From NCBI RefSeq assembly GCF_002925845.1, contig NZ_PDNI01000055.1, positions 1-64,000 on the forward strand: a DNA stretch of 64,000 nucleotides, in the 5' to 3' direction. A program made the position numbers and the translations under genes. Shown in pieces: positions 18,395-27,953 of this stretch; position 1 is the first letter of the stretch, and each line of letters begins with the position of its first letter. The notes below the pieces were generated by a model. It worked only from the letters and a program-made list of their open reading frames with translations. It searched no databases and was not told the origin of the DNA. Source of the stretch: Roseovarius nitratireducens. Lineage in GTDB: Bacteria; Pseudomonadota; Alphaproteobacteria; Rhodobacterales; Rhodobacteraceae.

Positions 18395-20260
18395 TTAGCC
18401 CCGCTCGTGAAAGAAATCGTAGAGCTTCTGCGCCAGCCGGTCCGACACACCCTCCACCGCCTTGAGATCGGCGAGGTTGGCGCGGCTCACCGCCTTGGCA
18501 CTGCCGAAATGCGCGAGCAGCGCGCGCTTGCGCGCCGCGCCCACGCCCGGCACCTCGTCGAGCGGCGTGGCCGAGACGGATTTGGCGCGCTTGGCGCGGT
18601 GCGTGCCGATGGCGAAGCGGTGCGCCTCGTCGCGCAGGCGCTGGATGAAATAGAGCACCGGATCGCCTCGGCGCAGCGCCATGGGCCGCTTGCCCGTGCG
18701 GTGGAACTCTTCCTTGCCGTGGTCGCGGTCCACGCCCTTGGCCACACCCACCATCGGGATGTCCTCGACCCCCATCTCGCGCATGATCCCCGCCACCGCG
18801 CTCACTTGTCCCGCGCCGCCGTCGATCAGCAGCAGGTCGGGCCAGTGGCCGTGGCTGCGGTCGGGATCCTCTTTCAGCAGGCGCTTGAAGCGGCGGGTCA
18901 GCACCTCTTTCATCATCCCGAAATCATCACCGGGGGTCAGGTTGTCGCCCTTGATGTTGAACTTGCGGTATTGGTTCTTCATCAACCCCTCGGGCCCCGC
19001 CACGATCATCGCGCCAACGGCGTTGGTGCCCTGGATATGGCTGTTGTCATAGACCTCGATCCGCTGGGGTGGGGCGGGCAGGTCGAACGCCTCCGCCAGC
19101 CCCCTGAGCAGTTTTCCCTGCGTCGCCGTCTCGGCCATCTTGCGCGCGAGGCTCTCGCGCGCGTTGCGCAGGGCGGCGTCCACCAGTTCCGCCTTTTCCC
19201 CGCGCAGGGGCACGTTGAGCGTGACCTTGCGGCCCAGCTTTTCCGACAGTGCCTGTTGCATCAGGTCAGGGCTCTCGACGTCATGCGACAGGATCAGCGC
19301 GCGGGGCGGCTCCTTGCCGTCGTAGAACTGCCCGATGAAGGCCTCCAGCACCTCGGGCTCTTCCACATCCGGGCCGACGCGCGGATAGAAATCTCGGTTG
19401 CCCCAGTTCTGCCCGGCGCGGATAAAGAACACCTGCACGCAGGCCTGCCCGTTCTCGAGGTGCAGCGCGATCACGTCGGCCTCGGTCACCGTGCGCGGGT
19501 TGATGCCCTGCGCGGTCTGCACCTGCGTCAGCGCCTTGATCCGGTCGCGCAGCGCGGCGGCACGCTCGTATTCCATCGCCTCGGCGGCCTGCGCCATCTC
19601 GGCGGCCAGCTTCTCCTGAATCTCGGTGGACCGCCCCGACAGGTAGCGCTTGGCATCGCGGACCTGAACGGCATACTCGGCCTTGGATATCTTGCCGACG
19701 CAGGGCGCGGTGCAGCGCTTGATCTGGTATTGCAGACAGGGGCGGGTGCGGCTCTCGAACATCGCATCAGAGCAGTTGCGAAGCTGAAAGACCCGTTGCA
19801 ACTGTGCCAGCGTGCGGTTGACCGCGCCGGCGCCGGCGAAGGGGCCGTAATAGCTGCCCTTGTCGCGCTTGGCGCCGCGATGCTTGCGGATCATCGGATA
19901 GTCATGCGCGGTGACGAGGATGTTGGGAAAGCTCTTGTCGTCGCGCAACAGCACGTTGTACCGCGGCTTCAACTGCTTGATCAGGTTCTGCTCCAGCAGC
20001 AGCGCCTCGGTTTCGGTCGCCGTAGTCAGGAACATCATTGACGCGGTTTCCCGGATCATCCGGGTGATGCGCGGCGTGTGGCCGGTGGCGCGGGCATAGT
20101 TCGACACCCGTGCGCGCAGGTTGCGCGCCTTGCCGACGTAGAGCACGCGCGATTCCGCATCGAGCATCCGGTAGACGCCGGGCGAGCCGTCAAGCGTGCG
20201 CAGGTAGCCGCGAATCACGTCGGCGCCGGTGGCGGGTGGTGTCGGATCGGTGTCGGTCAT
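18395..20260 (-). CDS. uvrC: Excinuclease ABC subunit C
   Basis: Nucleotide-excision-repair nuclease making both incisions around a UvrB-bound lesion. The 621-residue protein has the GIY-YIG domain at the N-terminus (PGVYRML and [12 protein letters not shown], residues 27-51), a UVR segment near residue 210, the RNase-H-like endonuclease with [16 protein letters not shown] near 415 and a C-terminal helix-hairpin-helix ([16 protein letters not shown]). No LexA box of the GAAC-N7-GAAC type was seen in front of it. Confidence 0.97.
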   Translation of the reverse strand: MTDTDPTPPATGADVIRGYLRTLDGSPGVYRMLDAESRVLYVGKARNLRARVSNYARATGHTPRITRMIRETASMMFLTTATETEALLLEQNLIKQLKPRYNVLLRDDKSFPNILVTAHDYPMIRKHRGAKRDKGSYYGPFAGAGAVNRTLAQLQRVFQLRNCSDAMFESRTRPCLQYQIKRCTAPCVGKISKAEYAVQVRDAKRYLSGRSTEIQEKLAAEMAQAAEAMEYERAAALRDRIKALTQVQTAQGINPRTVTEADVIALHLENGQACVQVFFIRAGQNWGNRDFYPRVGPDVEEPEVLEAFIGQFYDGKEPPRALILSHDVESPDLMQQALSEKLGRKVTLNVPLRGEKAELVDAALRNARESLARKMAETATQGKLLRGLAEAFDLPAPPQRIEVYDNSHIQGTNAVGAMIVAGPEGLMKNQYRKFNIKGDNLTPGDDFGMMKEVLTRRFKRLLKEDPDRSHGHWPDLLLIDGGAGQVSAVAGIMREMGVEDIPMVGVAKGVDRDHGKEEFHRTGKRPMALRRGDPVLYFIQRLRDEAHRFAIGTHRAKRAKSVSATPLDEVPGVGAARKRALLAHFGSAKAVSRANLADLKAVEGVSDRLAQKLYDFFHERG

Positions 20261-20555
20261 CCGGGACAGGATATGATTCCCGCGGTCGCCTGCAACGTCC
20301 CCGGGACCGGGGCAAGAGGCAAGCTGTCCACGATTCCTGTGGATAAAGCTGGAGACAAATTTCGACCGACGGAAAAAATCCGTTTGATCCGGCTGGCTTC
20401 GTCGAAATGCCTACTTTTTGGGCAATTATGTAACATGCTGATAATGAACGATAACTTTATATGTCTCTGACAGATTGTTGAAATCATTAAGCTTTCTGTA
20501 ACGCTTCCGTGAAAGAATCATGACCGGTGCAAAACTCAGACAAGGGTTCATGTTC
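20261..20555. other. AT-rich intergenic region before uvrC
   Basis: A 295-nt gap whose bases 20340-20520 are markedly more AT-rich than the surroundings. It holds the promoter region of uvrC on the minus strand and the 3' end of the SDR gene. TTAA-N7-GTAA at 20487-20501 is one base off the CtrA consensus. No open frame, tRNA or clear hairpin was recognised. Confidence 0.4.
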
Positions 20556-21335
20556 TCACTCGGGGCCGAGCACGTCCGGCGTCCGCCAGCCGAGATGCTG
20601 ACCGCCATCCGCGCAGATTAGCTGCCCGGTCACCGCGGGCGCATGCAGCAGGTAGGCCAGCGCGGCGGTGACGTCGCCCTCATTGGCACCGCGGCCCAGA
20701 ACGGTCGCTGCGCGCTGGCGGGCGAAATGCGTGTCGCTCTGGCGATGGCCCTGTAGCGTGGGGCCCGGACCGATGGCGTTGACGCGGACACGCGGGGCCA
20801 GCGCCTGCGCCCCGGTTTGCGTCACCGCCCACAGCCCCATCTTGGAGATGGTGTAGGTCATGAACTCCGGGGTGAGCTTGCGCACGCGCTGATCGATCAT
20901 GTTGACGACAAGTCCGCGCGCGCGGGGCTCGCCGTTCTCATCGATGCCGGGCTCCGGCACCGCACGGGCCATCTCCTGCATCAGCACGAAGGGCGCGCGC
21001 AGGTTGCTTCCGATGTGCCGATCCCAGCTTTCACGGGTGGCGGTCGCGATGCTGTCATACTCGAAGATCGAGGCGTTGTTGACCAGCGTCAGGATCGGCC
21101 CGCCCAGCGCCTCGGCTGCGCGTGCCACCAGCGGCACCACCTGTGCCTCGTCCAGCAGGTCGGCGCGCAGCGTCACCGCCTGCCGCCCCATGTCGCGGAT
21201 CGCCGCTGCGGTGGCCTCTGCCTCGGCTTGCGAGGTGGCATAATGCACCGCCACGTCGCATCCCTGCCGCGCTAGCTCCAGCGCCATCGCCCGGCCCAGC
21301 CGCTTGCCCGCTCCCGTTACCAATGCCCGTGTCAT
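20556..21335 (-). CDS. Short-chain dehydrogenase, pteridine-reductase-like
   Basis: Rossmann-fold reductase of 259 residues. The nucleotide-binding motif is TGAGKRLG (residues 7-14), with Arg in place of the usual small residue, as in FolM/PTR1 dihydropteridine reductases. NNAS is at 86-89 and the catalytic Tyr161/Lys165 pair sits in YTISK. The upstream in-frame extension was rejected because it reads into the antiporter gene's 3' end. A role in reducing dihydromonapterin or dihydrofolate is likely but unproven. Confidence 0.82.
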   Translation of the reverse strand: MTRALVTGAGKRLGRAMALELARQGCDVAVHYATSQAEAEATAAAIRDMGRQAVTLRADLLDEAQVVPLVARAAEALGGPILTLVNNASIFEYDSIATATRESWDRHIGSNLRAPFVLMQEMARAVPEPGIDENGEPRARGLVVNMIDQRVRKLTPEFMTYTISKMGLWAVTQTGAQALAPRVRVNAIGPGPTLQGHRQSDTHFARQRAATVLGRGANEGDVTAALAYLLHAPAVTGQLICADGGQHLGWRTPDVLGPE

Positions 21336-21348
21336 GCCCTGTCTCCGT

Positions 21349-22311
21349 TCATACCAGCACGAGCGTGACATAGCCCACATAGGCGGCTGTCAATACGATC
21401 CCCCAGAGCCGCCCGAGATCCCTGCACAGGATCACGAACGGAATGAGCGCCAGCGAGGCGGCGAGCATCACCCACAGGTCGAACACCAGGAATTCGCGAT
21501 CCACCGGTACCTCGCCAATGAGCGCGGTGATGCCGATGATGGCAAGCAGGTTGAACATGTTCGACCCGATCACGTTGCCGAGCGCCACGTCCGCCTGTTG
21601 CCGGATCGCGGCCATCACCGTCGTGGCCAGTTCCGGCAGCGAGGTGCCGAGCGCCACCAGCGTCAGCCCGATCGCCGCCTCGCTCACGCCGTAGCGGATG
21701 GCGAGGATCGAGGCGTTGTCCACGAGGATGTCGGCGCCCAGTGGCAGGCCGACGAGGCCCAGCGCCAGGAAGGTGATGATCTGCCACCACGGCATGTCCG
21801 GGTCCGCGCCCTCGACATCATCTCCGTCCGCCGCCAGCAGCGCCGCGGCGGCCGCCTCGCGTCGATGCGTGACCGCGTTGCGAAATGCATCCCCGAGCAT
21901 CAGTGCCAGCGCGCCGAGGAGGACCAGCCCGGCAATCCAGTCGAAGCTGCCGCGAAACGCCAGCGCGATGAACAGCACGGTCGCCGCGAGCATCTGGAAA
22001 TAGGAGCGCTTGCAGTTGCAGGCGCTCGTGTGCATCACCGCGATGAGCGCGGGAATGCCCAGAACCAAGAGCACGTTGGCGGTGTTCGAGCCGACCACGT
22101 TGCCAAGCGCGAGCCCCGGCTTGTCGGCGAGCACGGCATTGACGGAAATCAGCAGTTCCGGCGCCGAGGTGCCGAACGCCACCACCGTCAGGCTGACGAT
22201 CAGGGCGGGGATGCCGATGCGCAGCGCCAGATTGACCGCGCCCTTGACCAGCGCATCGCCTGCCAGCAACAGGATGACAAGGCCGAGTCCCACCATGACC
22301 CACGGCATCAT
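21349..22311 (-). CDS. Calcium/sodium antiporter (CaCA family)
   Basis: Inner-membrane cation exchanger of 320 residues related to YrbG. The two internal alpha-repeats are visible as GTSAPELL with GNVVGSNTANVLL, and GTSLPELA with GNVIGSNMFNLL. About ten transmembrane helices are separated by a hydrophilic loop of roughly 35 residues near the middle. The start at 22311 overlaps the preceding small gene by 4 nt (ATGA). Confidence 0.9.
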   Translation of the reverse strand: MMPWVMVGLGLVILLLAGDALVKGAVNLALRIGIPALIVSLTVVAFGTSAPELLISVNAVLADKPGLALGNVVGSNTANVLLVLGIPALIAVMHTSACNCKRSYFQMLAATVLFIALAFRGSFDWIAGLVLLGALALMLGDAFRNAVTHRREAAAAALLAADGDDVEGADPDMPWWQIITFLALGLVGLPLGADILVDNASILAIRYGVSEAAIGLTLVALGTSLPELATTVMAAIRQQADVALGNVIGSNMFNLLAIIGITALIGEVPVDREFLVFDLWVMLAASLALIPFVILCRDLGRLWGIVLTAAYVGYVTLVLV

Positions 22312-22478
22312 GTGCGCGGACCTTTCTCGCAAGCGCACGGCCCCTTGCCGATCCGGAAGCGTCCGCACTTGCGGCATTTTGCGGCTTCAAGCCGCTTTTG
22401 GCCTGGAAAACGCAGCCGCCCGAACATGGCCAGCACGCCCATCGCGATAAGGAAGAGGAGGACGATCTTGACGATCAT
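22308..22478 (-). CDS. Small membrane protein with C-terminal zinc-ribbon-like tail
   Basis: A 56-residue protein: one transmembrane helix (IVKIVLLFLIAMGVLAMFG) then a basic segment and CRKCGRF-x5-CAC, four cysteines that could bind zinc. It is squeezed between the S49 protease gene (1-nt gap) and the antiporter gene (4-nt overlap), which argues for a translated, cotranscribed gene. From memory such short proteins recur in Rhodobacterales, but no function is known. Confidence 0.75.
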   Translation of the reverse strand: MIVKIVLLFLIAMGVLAMFGRLRFPGQKRLEAAKCRKCGRFRIGKGPCACEKGPRT

Positions 22479-22479
22479 G

Positions 22480-23277
22480 TCAAAGCCCGAACCGGGCGTA
22501 ATGCGCCCGGTCCTCAAGCGCGGTCACCGCGTCCTGTGCGAGATGTGCGCCGAAGCGTGACAACAGCCCCCGCCGACGCCCGTAGCGCACCAGCCGAACC
22601 TTGTCGCCGTAGACCTCTTTCATGCGCGGCACCAGATGGCCGAACCCGTCGGCGAGGCCAAGCTCGATCGCCTTGCCTCCCAGCCAGAACTCGCCCGAGA
22701 ACAGGTCCGGCGCGTCGGCAAGCCGCCCACCGCGGCGGTCCTTCACATGGGTGATGAAGGCAGTGTGGATATCGTCGAGAACGGTCTTGAGCCGGGCCAC
22801 GTCCTCTGGCTTTTCCGGCAGGAACGGGTCAAGCGTACTCTTGGACTTGCCGGCGGTATAGACCCGCCGCTCGATCCCCTGGCGCTTGAGAAACACGTCC
22901 GCCCCGAACCCCGCAGAGATCACCCCGATGGAGCCGAGGATCGAGGCGTGATCGACGCGGATATCGTCCGCCGCCGCCGCCAGCCAGTACCCGCCCGAGG
23001 CCGCCACGTCCTCGACAAAGGCATGGACGGGGATCTCCTTCTCCTCCGCCAGCCGCCGGATGCGCGCGGCAATGAGCGAGGACTGCACCGGTGAGCCGCC
23101 GGGCGAGTTGATCTCGAGCGCCACCGCTGCGGGCTTGCCGCGGCGAAACGCCTTATCGATCACTGGGCCCAGCGCCTCGTCGCTCAGGGCCGCACGCGGC
23201 CCCGACCCGATCACGCCAGCGAGGCGGATGACAGCCACGCGCGGCGGCCGGTTGAGAAAGGGGACAAGATGTCTCAT
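22480..23277 (-). CDS. S49-family signal-peptide peptidase-like protease
   Basis: Serine protease of the SohB/SppA class, 265 residues. LEINSPGGSP provides the oxyanion region, DVAASGGYW carries the nucleophile Ser94 and RRVYTAGKSKS carries the candidate general-base Lys146, the spacing found in Bacillus SppA. There is no strong transmembrane anchor, so it may act in the cytoplasm or peripherally. The ATG at 23277 fits family N-termini better than an in-frame ATG 36 nt upstream. Confidence 0.88.
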   Translation of the reverse strand: MRHLVPFLNRPPRVAVIRLAGVIGSGPRAALSDEALGPVIDKAFRRGKPAAVALEINSPGGSPVQSSLIAARIRRLAEEKEIPVHAFVEDVAASGGYWLAAAADDIRVDHASILGSIGVISAGFGADVFLKRQGIERRVYTAGKSKSTLDPFLPEKPEDVARLKTVLDDIHTAFITHVKDRRGGRLADAPDLFSGEFWLGGKAIELGLADGFGHLVPRMKEVYGDKVRLVRYGRRRGLLSRFGAHLAQDAVTALEDRAHYARFGL

Positions 23278-23364
23278 CCGGCCCGATGTAGAGTGCGCAG
23301 GGGCGACAAACAAGGCGGCGCGTGCCCCGCAGCCGCGGAGGCGCGGGAAAACATCACCCCGCGC

Positions 23365-24122
23365 TCAGGACTTGATGCGATAGCCGGTGCGAAAGATCGC
23401 CCAGACCGCCCCGAGGCACAGCGCGAAGAAAACCGCCACCGCCAGCAGGCTCAGCCCCGGGCTGACATCGGCCACCCCGAAGAACGACCAGCGGAAGCCG
23501 GAGATGAGATAAACCACCGGGTTGAACAGCGTCACCGTTTGCCACGCGGGCGGCAGCATCGAGACCGAGTAGAACGCCCCGCCCAGGAACACCAGCGGCG
23601 TGATGACGAGAAGGGGAATGAGCTGCAACTGTTGGAAATTCTCCGACCAGATGCCGATGATGAACCCGAACAGCGCAAAGGAGATGCAGATCATCACCAG
23701 AAAGCCCAGCATCATCACCGGGTGATGAATATTTATCTCCACGAATAGCCGCGCGGTAACGAGGATCACCCCGCCGATCAGCAGCGACTTGGTCGCCGCC
23801 GCGCCGACATAGCCGATCACGATTTCGATGAAATTCACCGGCGCCGACAGAAGCTCGTAGATCGTGCCGATGAATTTCGGAAAGTAGATACCGAAAGAGG
23901 CGTTGGAAATGGCCTGTGTCATCACGCTCAGCATGATGAGGCCCGGCACGATGAAAGCCCCGTAGCTCACTCCCTCCACCTGCTCGATACGGCTTCCGAT
24001 GGCCGCGCCGAAGACGACGAAATAGAGCGTGGTGGAAATCACCGGCGACAGCAGGCTCTCGAATATCGTGCGGAAGAACCGCTTCATCTCGTAGACGTAG
24101 ATCGCCCAGATCGCGTGCAGGT

Positions 24123-24126
<4 letters not shown>
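23365..24126 (-). CDS. ABC-2-type transporter permease
   Basis: Six-helix membrane subunit of an ABC exporter, 253 residues, with the ABC-2 family stretches [18 protein letters not shown] at the N-terminus and [18 protein letters not shown] near residue 175. It overlaps the ATPase gene by 4 nt. The pair resembles the NodJ/YadH exporters; the cargo is unknown. Confidence 0.9.
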
Positions 24127-25052
<926 letters not shown>

Positions 25053-25251
25053 GTCCGTCTGCCCCCTTCTGACTTGCTCGCAACCTAGTCGGTTGGCGCG
25101 CGACCGCAAGCGGCGTGGGCGGCCTCTCCCCTGTGCGATGGCGCGCAGTTCCAACCTGGAAACAATCTGTGCGACGGTTATGCGCGACAGCGCGCCTCGT
25201 CTTTGCTATAAGCATCATCGGGTGGGACCGATTTGATCTGTGGGAAATGCC

Positions 25252-25977
25252 ATGCTCACCCGACTTCTGACCGCCCTCTTCCTTTTGTCCGTCACGCAAG
25301 CAGGGCTGGCCCATGCCGGCGGCCAGAACGGGCCACGCGTCCTGATGATGGGTGATTCGCTCTTTGCCATGCACAAGCTGGCAGGTGGCTCCGTCGGCAC
25401 GCGCCTGCGCGCCGCGCTTGACGCGCATCTCGTGGACAATTCGGTGGGTGGTGCGCGGTTTCTCTATCGGCTGCCGATCTCCGGTGCCCTTGGCCTCAAC
25501 ATCGCCAAGCAATATCGCCGTGGCGACTGGGATTGGGTCGTGCTGGGCGGTGGCGGCAACGATCTCTGGCTCGGCTGCGGCTGCAACCGCTGCGAGCGCA
25601 AGATGGACCAGATGATTTCCGAGGACGGGCGGCGCGGCGTGATCCCTGGCCTTGCCTCGCGTGCGCGGCACGACGGGGCACAGGTGCTGCTCGTGGGCTA
25701 CATGCGCACGCCCGGCAACGGCTCTCCGATCGAGCATTGCGCCGACGAGGGCGACATGCTCGACGCGCGGCTTGCGCGGCTTGCCGGGCTGGATGGCGGG
25801 GTGCATTTCCTGTCGCTCGCCGACATGGTCCCGCATGGCGACCTCAGTTACCACGCGATGGACCGCATCCACCCCTCGTTCAAGGGCAGCCGCGCGATCG
25901 CCCACCGCATCGCGCGGTTGATCGCCGCCGAATCGGGTGCTCCGGTGGTCTCGCGTGGCGCGGGCGGCGCCGACTGA
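25252..25977 (+). CDS. Secreted SGNH/GDSL hydrolase
   Basis: Exported esterase-like protein of 241 residues. A signal peptide (LTRLLTALFLLSVTQAGLAHA) precedes GDS with Ser36, GGND at 101-104 and DRIH with Asp204 and His207, completing the SGNH triad. Directly after the GGND block is CGCNRC (Cys109, 111 and 114), a small cysteine cluster not typical of the family; Cys163 could complete a disulfide or metal site. The ATG at 25252 fits the signal peptide better than the GTG at 25240. Divergent from the ABC exporter. Confidence 0.85.
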   Translation: MLTRLLTALFLLSVTQAGLAHAGGQNGPRVLMMGDSLFAMHKLAGGSVGTRLRAALDAHLVDNSVGGARFLYRLPISGALGLNIAKQYRRGDWDWVVLGGGGNDLWLGCGCNRCERKMDQMISEDGRRGVIPGLASRARHDGAQVLLVGYMRTPGNGSPIEHCADEGDMLDARLARLAGLDGGVHFLSLADMVPHGDLSYHAMDRIHPSFKGSRAIAHRIARLIAAESGAPVVSRGAGGAD

Positions 25978-25992
25978 CGCGGCGCCGCGTCC

Positions 25993-26514
25993 TTATCCCA
26001 ACATGCGGCGGAACCAGCCCTTTTTCGGGGCCTCGTCGTCGGTCTCCGCGGTATTCTCATCCGGGGCTTCCTCGGGTTGGACGACCGCCGCTTCCAACCG
26101 GGCAAAGAACTGGTCGGCCATCTTCTTGGCAAAGCCATCGACGATCCGGCTGCCAAGCTGCGCGAGCTTGCCGCCGACGCTGGCCTCGACATCGTAGTGC
26201 AGCCGTGTGCCGCCCTCGATCTCCTCGAGCCGCACGGCGGCGCTGCCCTTGGCATGGCCCGCCGTGCCCCCCTTGCCCGCGCCGCTCAGCGTGAGGCTCT
26301 CGGGCTCGACCATGTCGGTCAGCGTCACCGAGCCCTTGAATGTGGCCTTCACCGGGCCGACCTTCTGCACCACCACCGCCTCGAACCCGTCCTCGGGCGT
26401 CCCGGTCACCTCCTGCGCGCCGGGCACGCATTCCTTGAGCACCTCGGGGCTGAGCAGCGCCGCCCATACCGTCGCGCGGTCGGCGGCGATCTCGCGGCTG
26501 TCGGACATCTTCAT
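25993..26514 (-). CDS. CoxG/SRPBCC-family protein
   Basis: Helix-grip-fold protein of 173 residues like carbon monoxide dehydrogenase subunit G, which assists membrane docking or maturation of molybdenum hydroxylases. The fold runs to about residue 145 (VGGKLAQLGSRIVDGFAKKMADQFF), then an acidic tail ends in WFRRML. No CoxLMS genes are adjacent. AGGAG precedes the ATG at 26514; a second ATG two codons on is possible. Confidence 0.82.
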   Translation of the reverse strand: MKMSDSREIAADRATVWAALLSPEVLKECVPGAQEVTGTPEDGFEAVVVQKVGPVKATFKGSVTLTDMVEPESLTLSGAGKGGTAGHAKGSAAVRLEEIEGGTRLHYDVEASVGGKLAQLGSRIVDGFAKKMADQFFARLEAAVVQPEEAPDENTAETDDEAPKKGWFRRMLG

Positions 26515-26615
26515 CTCGGCGTCTCCTCCTGTTCCTCTGGCCCACAGCGTAACCCGGTGGCGCGCCGGGGCAAAGACGTCCTATGGTCCGGGTCACGACA
26601 AGGAGGGGGACAGGG

Positions 26616-27695
26616 ATGCTGACGGGGCTGCGCGTGGTCGAGTTCGAGGGGCTGGGGCCCGCACCCTTCGCCGCGATGATGCTGGCCGAGATGGGGGCCG
26701 AGGTGGTGGTGATCCACCGCCCTGGCCCGGGCAGCCCGGTAGCGGGTGATCGCAACCTGCTCGACCGCGGCAAGCGGTCTATCGTGCTCGACCTAAAGGA
26801 TGCGGCCGACATCGCCGTGGCCCGTGCGCTGGTCGCCCGCGCCGACGCGCTGGTCGAGGGCTATCGCCCAGGCGTGATGGAGCGGCTGGGGCTGGGGCCG
26901 GACGAGATGCGCGCCGCCAACCCGCGCCTTGTCTACGGTCGGATGACCGGCTGGGGGCAAGACGGGCCGCGCGCCCGGCAGGCAGGGCATGACCTCAACT
27001 ACCTCGCCACCTCTGGTGCGCTTTGGTACGCGGGCGCCCCTGGCACCCCGCCCCTGACGCCGCCCACCATGCTGGGCGATGTGGGCGGCGGCGCGCTTTA
27101 CCTCGTGGCCGGTGTTCTGGCGGGGCTGGTGCAGGCCGCGCGCACCGGGCAGGGCACGGTGGTGGATGCCGCCATCGTCGATGGCTCGGCGCACATGATG
27201 GCGCTGCTGATGTCGATGATGCCCTCTGGCAACCTGTCGATGGAGCGGGGGCAGAGCCTGCTGGACGGCCCGCACTGGAGCCGCGTCTATGCCTGCGCCT
27301 GCGGCGGGTGGCTCTCGGTGCAATGCCTCGAGCCGCAATTCTACGCGGCGTTTCTGGATGTGATGGGGCTTGGAGGTGATCCGCGCTTTGCCGCGCAGCA
27401 GGACCGCGCGCAATGGTCCGCACAGACCGAAGCACTGGCCGCGATCTTTGCTGACCGCCCGCTGGCGTATTGGGCACGGCTCTTTGCCGGGTCCGATGCC
27501 TGCGTCGCCCCGGTGCTGCGCCCGGACGCGGCGGCAACCGATTCGCACATGGCGGCGCGCGGCGTGTGGCAGGGCGAGGGCGACAGTCTGGCCCCCGCGC
27601 CTGCCCCCCGCTTTGACGGGGGCGTGTCCCGGGTCACGGACCCACCCCTGCGCGGTGCGGACAGCGCGGCGATCCGGGCGGAACTGGGGATGTGA
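26616..27695 (+). CDS. CaiB/BaiF CoA-transferase, methylacyl-CoA-racemase-like
   Basis: Class III CoA-transferase family protein, 359 residues. GLRVVEFEGLGPAPFAAMML and VEGYRPGVMERLGLGPDEM match alpha-methylacyl-CoA racemases, as does the GHDLNYLATSGAL block with its conserved His and Asp. Racemisation of 2-methylacyl-CoA in branched-chain or sterol side-chain breakdown is the likely role. AGGAGGGGG before ATG 26616 fixes the start. A structured repeat lies after its 3' end. Confidence 0.9.
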   Translation: MLTGLRVVEFEGLGPAPFAAMMLAEMGAEVVVIHRPGPGSPVAGDRNLLDRGKRSIVLDLKDAADIAVARALVARADALVEGYRPGVMERLGLGPDEMRAANPRLVYGRMTGWGQDGPRARQAGHDLNYLATSGALWYAGAPGTPPLTPPTMLGDVGGGALYLVAGVLAGLVQAARTGQGTVVDAAIVDGSAHMMALLMSMMPSGNLSMERGQSLLDGPHWSRVYACACGGWLSVQCLEPQFYAAFLDVMGLGGDPRFAAQQDRAQWSAQTEALAAIFADRPLAYWARLFAGSDACVAPVLRPDAAATDSHMAARGVWQGEGDSLAPAPAPRFDGGVSRVTDPPLRGADSAAIRAELGM

Positions 27696-27740
27696 GGGAG
27701 GGGGGTGGCCTGGAGGGGACCCTCACAGCTTGGTGCCAAT

Positions 27741-27912
27741 GCGCGGAATCAAGGTGCTGAAAGCACCGCCGCGCAGCGCCCGACCGCCCCATCGGGCGGG
27801 CGCTTTTGCAACGATACAAATAGCGGTGATTTCTGAAGTATCTTGCACCATAAATCGCATAGCACAAACCGAACCGCGCCCACCCGGCGGTCGGGCGCCG
27901 CGCGGCTCATCG
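27741..27912 (-). repeat. Structured intergenic element, copy A
   Basis: About 172 nt. On the plus strand it starts GCGCGGAATCAAGG, has a hairpin GGTGC/GCACC (27753-27767), then an arm at 27768-27788 complementary to 27886-27906 (20 of 21 positions), a GC hairpin GCGCCCG/CGGGCGC followed by TTTTGCAAC, and an AT-richer centre containing GCACCATAAATCGC. Possible outer arms lie at 27707-27721 and 27923-27939. Given as minus because the single non-Watson-Crick pair of the long stem is G-U in that sense. Confidence 0.75.
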
Positions 27913-27953
27913 CCAAATGCCCAACGACCGCTTCAGGCCACTAGCCTCGCTTC

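Noticed and set aside
20487-20501. TTAA-N7-GTAA, a near-match to a CtrA site upstream of uvrC
   Set aside because: One mismatch in an AT-rich patch is likely by chance; no cell-cycle gene is adjacent.
25178-25212. TTATGC with TATAAG as a promoter for the SGNH hydrolase gene
   Set aside because: The spacing of 23 nt is too long and the -35 match is poor.
27769-27815. GC hairpin plus TTTTGCAAC in copy A as a simple terminator for the CoA-transferase gene
   Set aside because: The same hairpin recurs in the other copies in either orientation and in places where it cannot serve as a terminator, so it is treated as part of the element; it may still terminate here.
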